Positions 41,729 to 49,150 of a stretch of 64,000 bases of DNA are shown here, in pieces. The notes beneath the pieces are model-generated. The model had not been told where the DNA came from. It searched no databases and saw only the letters and a list, made by a program, of their open reading frames with translations. Origin of the DNA: Pseudoclavibacter terrae (GTDB lineage Bacteria; Actinomycetota; Actinomycetes; Actinomycetales; Microbacteriaceae); NCBI RefSeq assembly GCF_008831075.1, contig NZ_WBJX01000002.1:248001-312000 (forward strand), read 5' to 3'. The translations under genes were made by a program, and so were the position numbers. The first letter of the stretch is position 1, and the number at the start of each line of letters is the position of its first letter.

Positions 41729-42268
41729 ATGGGAGTGCTCGTGCATCCAGACCGTCAGCCGCGCTTCGCGGTGCGGTCGGCTGTTGCAGACGGACGCCTT
41801 CGGGTGATCGCCGACCACCGCGGTGGCAACCCCTGGCTGTTTGCGCGTCCCGCTGACCGTGAGCTCACGGAAGTCCGGACCAGGCACCTGGACCTGGTCA
41901 TCCTCAGCCGCCTCCAGGGGGAGACGGCGACCGCAGTCGTGCTCCTCGCTCAGGGGCGGCGTTCCCTTGGCGAGCTTTCCGACCTCTCCTCGCTCCTCGC
42001 GGACGATGCAGTCATCATCGCGAAAGACGCGCAGGGCGCGGTTCGCGTGGAGGGGCCGCGAGCCGGCGGCCGGCGTGCTTCGTGGGTGGAAGTCGGGTCG
42101 GCGGTGTTCGCGAGCGACGACAGGGCGCTCCTCGCCGAGGTCTTCCGGCCGAACGTCGAATCTGACGGGGACCGCGGGCGCGTTGTCATCAGGGCGATCC
42201 CAACCGGCATGTGGCTGCACACGGTCGATGGTGTGGCTCCTCGCCTGCGGTCCTCCGTCACCGTGTGA
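41729..42268 (+). CDS. Stand-alone N-terminal domain resembling lasso-peptide cyclase (C protein) fragment
   Basis: A 179-residue protein. HRGGNPWLFARP matches the HxSGRPWLxG block at the N-terminus of lasso cyclases; LDLVILSR, LSDLSSLLADDAVIIAKDAQ, GAVRVEG and VFASDDRALLAEVF follow the glutaminase-like fold order; IRAIPTGMWLHTVDGVA matches the later ALPPGSYLxV block. The asparagine-synthase ATPase domain that should follow is absent: the frame stops and overlaps the SDR gene by 11 bases. GGGGGAC precedes the ATG. It is either a remnant of a lost lasso cluster or a free-standing domain with a new job next to afsA. Confidence 0.5.
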   Translation: MGVLVHPDRQPRFAVRSAVADGRLRVIADHRGGNPWLFARPADRELTEVRTRHLDLVILSRLQGETATAVVLLAQGRRSLGELSDLSSLLADDAVIIAKDAQGAVRVEGPRAGGRRASWVEVGSAVFASDDRALLAEVFRPNVESDGDRGRVVIRAIPTGMWLHTVDGVAPRLRSSVTV

Positions 42269-43163
42269 CGGAGGCGTACCAGTCCAGGTCTTCGCCGGAC
42301 AGCCTGGGATGACGCTCGGGATGAGCATGCCAGCCGGTTCGTCGACGCAGGAGGTCGCCGTCGTACGTGTGGTCGACGAACGATCGTTGCAGCAGCTGCG
42401 GAGGTACGTCAGCAAGGCGCGGATCGTCAACCGGGATGTCTTCACCGGGGAGGTCGATGCCGAGCTGACGAGCCACGCTCGTGAGCATCTCCCTGAACGT
42501 CACTGGTTCAGGGTCGGCGGCATGGAAGATCGACTCAGGAACAGTGCCGGGGTCAGCCGCCAGAAGGCTGATCTGCGCCGACAGCGAGCTGACATGGACG
42601 GTCGAGAGGCGCCCGCTCCCGGCGCCCACCCATCCACCCAGGGCGCGAACGCCCGCGAGTGCCGTCGGGATGAACCAGCGGTCGCCGACCCCAAACGTCA
42701 GCGCGGCCCGCACGACCTTGCCGCCGGCCGACAGCACGTGCGCCTCGCCGGCGCTCCGCGACACGCTCACCGCGGAAACCGGATGCACTCCCACCTCGCC
42801 TTCACGGGCGAGGCTGTGCGGGCCTGGGCCGTAGACGGCGGTCGTGCTGACGGAGATGAGTCTCGCCCCAGACCGCGTGCAGTCGGCGGCGAGAGTACGG
42901 GTTCCTGCGTCGTTGACGCGAGCGGCCAAGCGCTCGTCACTCCCCACATAGGCGGCCGCATGGATCACGACGTCTGCCCCTTCGGTGGCACCGACGATCG
43001 TCGTGGTCTCGGCGAGATCACCGCGCACGACTTCCACGTCGTGCGGGGCCGGCTCCGCACGTCTCGTCAGCACGCGGATGCGAGTGACACCCGGCAGCGT
43101 GCGCAGCCGAGCGAGCACGGCCGTGCCCACGAATCCCGTCGCCCCCGTCAGAAGAACATCCAT
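42258..43163 (-). CDS. NAD(P)-dependent epimerase/dehydratase-like SDR protein
   Basis: A 301-residue extended SDR. The Rossmann motif is LLTGATGFVGTAVL, an acidic GDLAETT turn follows, and VVIHAAAYVGSDERLAARVN is the expected strand-4 block. At the position of the YxxxK catalytic pair the sequence is VSVSRSAGE, so Tyr aligns with Val and Lys with Arg; the enzyme may be inactive or use a different mechanism. SDR or epimerase genes often accompany afsA/receptor pairs, where they reduce the autoregulator precursor. A shared ancestor or role with butyrolactone reductases is inferred. Confidence 0.78.
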   Translation of the reverse strand: MDVLLTGATGFVGTAVLARLRTLPGVTRIRVLTRRAEPAPHDVEVVRGDLAETTTIVGATEGADVVIHAAAYVGSDERLAARVNDAGTRTLAADCTRSGARLISVSTTAVYGPGPHSLAREGEVGVHPVSAVSVSRSAGEAHVLSAGGKVVRAALTFGVGDRWFIPTALAGVRALGGWVGAGSGRLSTVHVSSLSAQISLLAADPGTVPESIFHAADPEPVTFREMLTSVARQLGIDLPGEDIPVDDPRLADVPPQLLQRSFVDHTYDGDLLRRRTGWHAHPERHPRLSGEDLDWYASVTR

Positions 43164-43246
43164 GCCGCCCCCAGCTCTGAACCGTTCCGATCAGCGTAGC
43201 TGCACCCACCGACGGCAGCGGGCACGGCTCCTGGCATCCTTGGATC

Positions 43247-44425
43247 ATGAAGCTCTCGCATCGCGCCCAGACCGTCGAGCCGTTCCACGCCATGGCCTTC
43301 GGGCAGCGGGCGGCGGTCCTTGAGTCCGCTGGTCACCGGATCGTGAAGCTCTCGCTCGGTGAACCCGACTTCGGGGCGCCCCCGGCCGTGCGCGAAGCCA
43401 TGCGCGAAGCCATGGATGGTCGCCCCCTGCCATACACGGTCGCGCTCGGGCTGCCCGCGCTCCGCGAGGCGATCAGCGGCTTCTACCGTCTCCGCCACGG
43501 TGTCGACGTCGACCCGGCGCGCATCATCGTGACGTCAGGAGCATCCGCCGCGCTGCTCCTGGTCGTCGCCGCGACCACCGACAACGGCGACGACGTCCTC
43601 ATGGCTGATCCCTCCTACCCGTGCAATCGTCAGCTGGTCGAGGGCTTCGGCGGCCGAGTCGTCAGCGTGCCGTCGACTGTGGGGTCTCGCTACCAGCTCG
43701 ACCTCGCCAGCGTGCGGGCCGCCTGGAGCGAGCACACGAACGCGCTCATGGTGGCGACGCCGTCGAACCCGACCGGAACGTCGATACCGTTCGACGAGCT
43801 CGCGACGATCTGCGCGTTCGCCCGCGAACAGGGCGCGTGGCGCATCGTCGACGAGATCTACCTGAACCTCTCCGACCCCGGTGCCGACGGCACGCCACCG
43901 CGGAGCGTCCTCAGCGTGGACCCGGACGCGATCGTCATCAACAGCTTCTCGAAGTACTTCGGCATGACGGGGTGGCGGCTCGGCTGGGCGGTGCTGCCGG
44001 AGGCCCTCGTGCCCGCCGTCGAGAAGCTCGCAACCAACTACTTCCTCTCGGCGTCGGCGCCCGCGCAGATCGCGGCGCTCGCCGCGTTCACGCCCGAGTC
44101 GCTCGACCTCTGCGAGGCGCGGCGCGCGGAGCTGCGTGTGCGACGGGACCTCGTGCTGGATGGGCTCGCCCGCGTCGGGCTGCCTGTCCCGGTTCTTCCA
44201 GATGGGGCGTTCTACGTGTACTTCGATGTGTCGGCCACCGGTCTCTCCGCGTGGGAGTTCTGTGACCGAGCGCTCGAGGAAGCACACGTTGCCCTCACGC
44301 CAGGACGCGATTTCGGAGCGGCGACGGGGGAGACGCACGTGCGGCTCTCCTACGCCGCCTCAGCGACCGAGCTGGCGGAGGGACTGGCGCACCTCGGTCG
44401 CTTCCTGGAGACGCTGCGCCGCTGA
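43247..44425 (+). CDS. PLP-dependent aminotransferase, class I/II
   Basis: A 392-residue fold-type I aminotransferase. IVKLSLGEPDFGAPPAVREA opens the family pattern, VTSGASAALLLV and DPSYPCNRQLVEGFGG follow, ATPSNPTGTSIPFDEL contains the Asn of the NPTG motif, and INSFSKYFGMTGWRLGWAVL has the PLP-binding Lys in SFSKYFGMTG. It transfers an amino group between an amino acid and a 2-oxo acid; the amino acid is not evident. It lies divergently from the SDR gene with an 83-bp gap. Confidence 0.93.
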   Translation: MKLSHRAQTVEPFHAMAFGQRAAVLESAGHRIVKLSLGEPDFGAPPAVREAMREAMDGRPLPYTVALGLPALREAISGFYRLRHGVDVDPARIIVTSGASAALLLVVAATTDNGDDVLMADPSYPCNRQLVEGFGGRVVSVPSTVGSRYQLDLASVRAAWSEHTNALMVATPSNPTGTSIPFDELATICAFAREQGAWRIVDEIYLNLSDPGADGTPPRSVLSVDPDAIVINSFSKYFGMTGWRLGWAVLPEALVPAVEKLATNYFLSASAPAQIAALAAFTPESLDLCEARRAELRVRRDLVLDGLARVGLPVPVLPDGAFYVYFDVSATGLSAWEFCDRALEEAHVALTPGRDFGAATGETHVRLSYAASATELAEGLAHLGRFLETLRR

Positions 44426-44531
44426 TTGCCGGCGACTCCGCCTTCGTGACCCCGAGGTGCGGACGAGGGCCGTCGGCCAGCTGCTCGCGAGGCGACTTGC
44501 TCAGGGTCTGCGGGCACGGGAGGATGGATGC

Positions 44532-45233
44532 ATGCCAGCGGTCCGCGTCGAAGGGGTGTCCGTCAGACGCGGCGGGACCCGTGTGCTTGCCGCGGTCGAC
44601 TTCGAGGTGGCGGCGGGCTCCGTGCTGTGCCTGACCGGCGAGAACGGGTCCGGGAAGACGACAGTGCTGCGCACGCTCACCGGACAGGTCTCGCCGAGTT
44701 CAGGCCGCGTCCTCATCGTCGGGGAACCCGTTGACGAGCGGAGCCCGAAGTTCCGGCGAAGGCTGGCGGCGCTGCTCGGGTCGGTCCCCTTCTCCACGAC
44801 GATGACCGCGCGAGAGCATCTCACCGCGGTGGCCGCCTCCTGGGGTGCCTCGGTCCGCGACGCGAATGCCAGCGCCGACGAGGTGCTCGCGCGTCTCGAC
44901 ATCCTGGACCTCTCCGATCGCTTCCCGCACGAGCTGTCGTCCGGCCAGTTCCAGCTCCTCTCGCTTGCCACCGCGCTCGCGCGACCGTTCGAGGTGCTGG
45001 TGCTGGATGAGCCGGAGCAGCGCCTCGACGAGGACAGGCGCGAGCTGCTCGCCCGCATCTTGACCGAGGAGCGAGCCCGCGGCGCGGCGATTGTCGTGGC
45101 GACCCACAGTCGTCCCCTCATCGATGAGCTGGGCGCAGCCGAACTGCGTCTCGCGCGCAGTCCCGGTGCCCGCGACAGTGGCATGGGGGACACTCGCGGT
45201 CCTGGCGGTGACGATGGCCGTGCGGCGGCGTGA
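44532..45233 (+). CDS. ABC transporter ATP-binding protein
   Basis: A 233-residue ATPase. Walker A is LTGENGSGKTTVLRTL, the signature is ELSSGQFQ rather than LSGGQ, Walker B is VLVLDEPEQRLDE, and ATHSRPLIDE supplies the switch His. The C-terminal ~25 residues are Gly/Asp-rich and overlap the next gene. It would power a small exporter with the adjacent multi-helix protein. ATG 44532 has purines upstream (GAGGATGG). It shares no operon with the sugar importer at 10-13 kb. Confidence 0.88.
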   Translation: MPAVRVEGVSVRRGGTRVLAAVDFEVAAGSVLCLTGENGSGKTTVLRTLTGQVSPSSGRVLIVGEPVDERSPKFRRRLAALLGSVPFSTTMTAREHLTAVAASWGASVRDANASADEVLARLDILDLSDRFPHELSSGQFQLLSLATALARPFEVLVLDEPEQRLDEDRRELLARILTEERARGAAIVVATHSRPLIDELGAAELRLARSPGARDSGMGDTRGPGGDDGRAAA

Positions 45234-46683
45234 GGGTGCATACCGGGTCTACCTCGCTGTCGCCGTTGGGCTCATCGCGGTTGCTCCGGTCGTGCGGATG
45301 CTCTTCCTCGCGCTTCTCGAACCTGCGTCGGTCGGCTGGCTGACCTCTCCGGACTTCCTCGAGCAGCTGCGTGTCCTCGTGGCCGCAGTTGGCCCTGTGG
45401 GCATGCTCGTGGGCACCGTGAGAGGGCCGGCCCTCCGTACCCCGTTCGCGACGGTGACGCTCGGCTCGAACCACCTCCCGAGGAAGCTCACGCTGAGGGG
45501 CCCGTTCCTGAAGAGCCTGATCGCCGCGGCAGCCGTCTCCGCCGCAGTCGTGTGTCTCCCTGGAGCCGCGTTGGTTGTGGGCCTCGGCGCTCCGCCTCTG
45601 TCGGTAGTGGCCTGTGCTGTCGCAGCGGTGGCGGTGGCCTCTCTCGGCGTGGTGTCGGCGTTGCTCGGTCAGGTGCTCGTCGGCCCGCGGGTGTGGGCTT
45701 GCGCCGTGCTCCTTGGGGTCTGGGGTGCGTCTCCGTTTGGTCCTGGCCAGTGGTTCGCAGCGGCTTGGGCTGGTCTCGTCGGTGACGCCAGTGTCGGGAT
45801 CACCGGCCCAGTTCTCCTGGTCGCCGCTGCGGTTGCGGTGCTCGCCGGTGTGCCTGGCCTCCTCGATCGTCTGCGCGGTGACGCTCTGCTGCTGCAGGCG
45901 GCACGCCGCGAGTCGGCGTCTGTCGCGATCGCCACCGGTGAATTGGCGGGTGCTGCGGCGATGTATCGAGAGCGCCCCACGACAGGCAGAAGGCTCAGCG
46001 CCGTGGTCGGTGGGCCACGCGTCCTTGGGATGCTGGTCCGCGACGCGGTTGGAGCCATGCGAACGCCCCAGCGGACGGTTCTGGGTGCGCTCGGCCTCGC
46101 GGTCGGGGCCGTGCTGCTCGGGTTGGCCACGGTCCCCTCGGGCGCTCCCGAGCTTCCGGGAGCGGTCACGACGACTGGCGCAATCGCTGGCATCGCCGCC
46201 GTCGCATCCGTGCTCATGTATCTCGCGCTGGGGAGCTTCGCAGACGGCTTCAGGCACGCCGCCGACGCTGCGGTGGGCGCCGCGGTCTTCGGAACCCCGG
46301 TCGGAGAGCAGTTCCTCCTGCACGCGGTGTTCCCCGTGGCTCTGGTCGTGCTCGTCGTCGGCGCGCTCGTCGCGATCTCAGGGGGTGGTCCGCTGCCCAT
46401 CCTCGTCGGCCTCGCCCTGGTCGCCGTCCGAGCATTCGATGCCGCGCGCGGGCACCTGCCTCCCCTCTTGTTGACGCCGATGCCGAGTGAGGTCGGCGAC
46501 CTGTCGGTGGTCGCGCGTCTTGCCTGGCAGTTCGATGGCGTGCTCCTCTCTGTCGCCCTCGGTCTCGGCCTCGCGCTTCCCTGGCTGGCGGGCGCACCGG
46601 CGCTCTCGGTCGCGACTCTCGTGGTCGCGACGTCGCTGCTCGCCCTTGCGACGGCGGCGAGGCTCCGTCAGGGGCGCGGGTAG
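45166..46683 (+). CDS. ABC-exporter membrane protein partner
   Basis: A ~505-residue, strongly hydrophobic protein with about 12-13 helices; examples are FLKSLIAAAAVSAAVVCLPG, then GPVLLVAAAVAVLAGVPGLL and FPVALVVLVVGALVAI. A central cytoplasmic segment of about 70 residues carries MYRERPTTGRRLSAVVGG. It is not a standard ABC-2 permease by motif, but it starts inside the ATPase gene and must be its partner. The start is uncertain: GTG 45166 keeps the first helix; GTG 45178 and ATG 45214 are alternatives and none has a ribosome-binding site. Its end overlaps the convergent reductase gene by 16 bases. Confidence 0.72.
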   Translation: MPATVAWGTLAVLAVTMAVRRREGAYRVYLAVAVGLIAVAPVVRMLFLALLEPASVGWLTSPDFLEQLRVLVAAVGPVGMLVGTVRGPALRTPFATVTLGSNHLPRKLTLRGPFLKSLIAAAAVSAAVVCLPGAALVVGLGAPPLSVVACAVAAVAVASLGVVSALLGQVLVGPRVWACAVLLGVWGASPFGPGQWFAAAWAGLVGDASVGITGPVLLVAAAVAVLAGVPGLLDRLRGDALLLQAARRESASVAIATGELAGAAAMYRERPTTGRRLSAVVGGPRVLGMLVRDAVGAMRTPQRTVLGALGLAVGAVLLGLATVPSGAPELPGAVTTTGAIAGIAAVASVLMYLALGSFADGFRHAADAAVGAAVFGTPVGEQFLLHAVFPVALVVLVVGALVAISGGGPLPILVGLALVAVRAFDAARGHLPPLLLTPMPSEVGDLSVVARLAWQFDGVLLSVALGLGLALPWLAGAPALSVATLVVATSLLALATAARLRQGRG

Positions 46684-47231
46684 CGGACCTCGTAGTGCGC
46701 GTGCACGAACTGGCCTTCGACGTGCGCCGACTTCAGGTGAAGCGCATCCGCCTCGATGCGTCGGGGGAGCACCGGCGCCCCCGACTCGAGGGTGACGGGG
46801 GCGATCGAGAGTCGTATCTCGTCGAGCTGCCCGGCCTCGTAGAACTGGCCAGCCAGGTCGCCGCCACCGACCACCCACACGTCGCCGTCGCCTGCCGCCT
46901 CCGCGATCTCGCCGAAGTGGTCGCTCACGGCGCCCTGGACGAGGCGGATGTCGAGCCCGTCCGGGACCGGGAGCTCGCGTGTCGTGAACACGAACGCGGG
47001 ACGCTCGGCGTAGGAATCCCGCCACTTCTCGGGATGCTCGTCGAGCCCCTCATGGGTGTAGACCCACTCGTAGGTCGTCGAACCCATGACGAGGGCACCA
47101 ACCCCCTCGAGGAACGGGCCGAAACTGTTGTCCTCAGGCTGCTCGACCACGAACAGCCAGTCGAGCGAGTTGTCGTCGTCTGCGATGAATCCGGAAAGCG
47201 TTGTCGCGGTGTTGTAGATCACGTTCGTCAT
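46668..47231 (-). CDS. Dihydrofolate reductase/RibD C-domain-family protein
   Basis: A 187-residue protein: NVIYNTATTLSGFIADDDNS is the typical N-terminus, LVMGSTTYEWV and RPAFVFTTRELPVPDG follow, and VWVVGGGDLAGQFYEAGQLD is the NADP(H)-contacting GGG block. The fold is that of RibD reductase, but family members without RibD's deaminase domain are mostly of unknown substrate. ATG 47231 starts the conserved domain; longer in-frame starts add residues outside the family. It is divergent from the LLM oxidoreductase gene and convergent with the exporter gene. Confidence 0.87.
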   Translation of the reverse strand: MTNVIYNTATTLSGFIADDDNSLDWLFVVEQPEDNSFGPFLEGVGALVMGSTTYEWVYTHEGLDEHPEKWRDSYAERPAFVFTTRELPVPDGLDIRLVQGAVSDHFGEIAEAAGDGDVWVVGGGDLAGQFYEAGQLDEIRLSIAPVTLESGAPVLPRRIEADALHLKSAHVEGQFVHAHYEVRYPRP

Positions 47232-47355
47232 GTCGGCACGGTACCCGCGGCCACCGACAAATCCGGTGGAGCCCCGATCGCACCGGCAAGACAGCTGGAG
47301 GGCCGACGCGAGAGGGGCCGGGAATGCCACGCAGGTCCCGAACGCTGTGCCCTGC

Positions 47356-48399
47356 ATGCGCAAGAACATCGGCTTCCTCTCCTTCGGCCACTGGCACCCA
47401 TCACCCCAGTCGGGAACACGGACCGGTGGTGACGCGCTCGTCCAGTCGATCGAGCTCGCCGTCGCCGCCGAGGAGCTCGGCATCGACGGCGCGTACTACC
47501 GGGTCCACCACTTCGCACGGCAGCTCGCCGCGCCGTTTCCGCTGCTCGCAGCCGTAGGGGCGCGCACGAGCCGAATCGAGATCGGCACGGGCGTCATCGA
47601 CATGCGCTACGAGAACCCCCTCTACATGGCGGAGGAGGCCGCCGCGGCCGACCTCATCAGCGCCCACTCCGGTGGAGAAGGTCGACTGCAGCTCGGGCTG
47701 AGCCGAGGCTCACCGGAGCCTGCCCAGAATGGCGCGCACGCGTTCGGGTTCACCCCGCCGGAGGGGAAGACCGACGACGATCTGGCCCGCGCGAAGACGG
47801 AGCTGTTCCGCGCGGCTATCACGGGTGCCGGGCTGGTCGAGGGCAACCCGCAGATGACGGGCTCCAACGCCCTGCTGCCCATCCAGCCGCGCTCGGCGGG
47901 TCTCGACGACCGCATCTGGTGGGGTTCCGGGAGCCGCGCGAGCGCGCTCTGGGTCGCCGAGCAGGGCATGAACCTCATGAGCTCCACCTTGCTCACGGAA
48001 GACACCGGTGTGCCCTTCGACGAACTGCAGGCCGAGCAGATCCGGGGCTTCCGTGACGCGTGGGCCGCTGCAGGCCATGCCCGCGAGCCGCGAGTCTCCG
48101 TCAGTCGCAGCGTCATCCCCATCACGACCGACGAGGACGTCACCTATTTCGGGGGACGCGGCGGCAGCGAAGGCGACCAGGTCGGCGTGCTGGAGGGCAT
48201 GCGCTCCCGGTTCGGGCGGACCTACCAGGGCGCTCCCGACCGTCTCGCCGAGGAGCTGGCGGCGGATGCGGCGGTCCAGTCCGCAGACACGCTCCTGCTC
48301 ACGGTGCCGAACCAGCTGGGGGTCGCCTACAACACGCGCCTGCTGGCGACCATCGCCGAGCACATCGCGCCCGCGATCGGCTGGTCGCGGGAAGGGTGA
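47356..48399 (+). CDS. LLM-class flavin-dependent oxidoreductase (bacterial-luciferase-like)
   Basis: A 347-residue TIM-barrel monooxygenase: NIGFLSFGHWHPSPQ, then SIELAVAAEELGIDGAYYRV, IEIGTGVIDMRYENPLYMAE and GRLQLGLSRGSPEPA. These are the sheet and helix blocks of luciferase-like FMN or F420 enzymes. IWWGSGSRASALWVAEQGMN and SADTLLLTVPNQLGV complete it. The physiological substrate is unknown. The start at ATG 47356 lacks a ribosome-binding site. It is flanked on both sides by RibD/DHFR-like reductase genes, which is worth noting for shared flavin or pterin chemistry. Confidence 0.88.
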   Translation: MRKNIGFLSFGHWHPSPQSGTRTGGDALVQSIELAVAAEELGIDGAYYRVHHFARQLAAPFPLLAAVGARTSRIEIGTGVIDMRYENPLYMAEEAAAADLISAHSGGEGRLQLGLSRGSPEPAQNGAHAFGFTPPEGKTDDDLARAKTELFRAAITGAGLVEGNPQMTGSNALLPIQPRSAGLDDRIWWGSGSRASALWVAEQGMNLMSSTLLTEDTGVPFDELQAEQIRGFRDAWAAAGHAREPRVSVSRSVIPITTDEDVTYFGGRGGSEGDQVGVLEGMRSRFGRTYQGAPDRLAEELAADAAVQSADTLLLTVPNQLGVAYNTRLLATIAEHIAPAIGWSREG

Positions 48400-48429
48400 C
48401 CGCGAAGGTCGTCTCCGCGGTGTCGCCGC

Positions 48430-48993
48430 TCACCGGATGACGCGGTAGCGGAGGTGCACGACCCCGGACTCGAAGGTGCGCGTGTCGAGCAGCTCAAGCG
48501 CGGTGCGGCGGTTGTTCCGAGAGAAGAACGGCGTTCCGCCTCCCACGAGGACCGGGCAGATTCGAAGCAGGTACTCGTCGATCAGATCGAGGTCGGCAAC
48601 CTGGTGTGCGAGTTCAGCGCCACCGATGGCGATCGTGCCATCACCTGGCTCGCTCATCAGCTGGGCGATCTCCTCGGCGAGCGTGCCGACAGCGATCCGA
48701 GTATTGCCCCGCACCTCGGTGATCGTGTTCGAGAAGACCACTTTCGGCAGGGCACGCCAGAGCTCCGCGAACTCCTCCTCGAGCTGCCCGTGGTCTCGCT
48801 CCTCATCGGTGGGCTCCCAGTAGACCATCGTCTCGTACAGCCGACGCCCCATCAGGTGAACGTCGACGCCGCGAACTTCGTCGGTCGCAAGCCGGAACAC
48901 CTCCTCGCTGGGGTCGCCCCAGTCGAAGCTGCCGTCCTCGTCCTTGATGTAGCCGTCGAGCGTGAGGGCAAGCGAGTACGTCACCTTCCGCAT
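48430..48993 (-). CDS. Dihydrofolate reductase/RibD C-domain-family protein (second copy)
   Basis: A 187-residue protein of the same family as the one at 46668: KVTYSLALTLDGYIKDEDGS, VDVHLMGRRLYETMVYWEPT, LPKVVFSNTITEVRGNTRIA and GTIAIGGAELAHQVADLDLI. The GGA block would contact NADP(H). The two copies are clearly different in sequence, so they are old paralogues and not a recent duplication. It converges with the LLM gene with 30 bp between stops. Confidence 0.88.
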   Translation of the reverse strand: MRKVTYSLALTLDGYIKDEDGSFDWGDPSEEVFRLATDEVRGVDVHLMGRRLYETMVYWEPTDEERDHGQLEEEFAELWRALPKVVFSNTITEVRGNTRIAVGTLAEEIAQLMSEPGDGTIAIGGAELAHQVADLDLIDEYLLRICPVLVGGGTPFFSRNNRRTALELLDTRTFESGVVHLRYRVIR

Positions 48994-49150
48994 GAGCGAA
49001 CCTCCTTGTTCGAGGGTCTGAACCTACCACCCGCGAATGGTGCCGCTCGAAGTCGGTGTCGGGTGTGCGAGACACGCGCGGGACCTGCCCTTTTCTGCTT
49101 CTTTCGCCGTCAGTGTCTGCAATGTCGGTGGTCCGGTCCAAGATGCAGCT

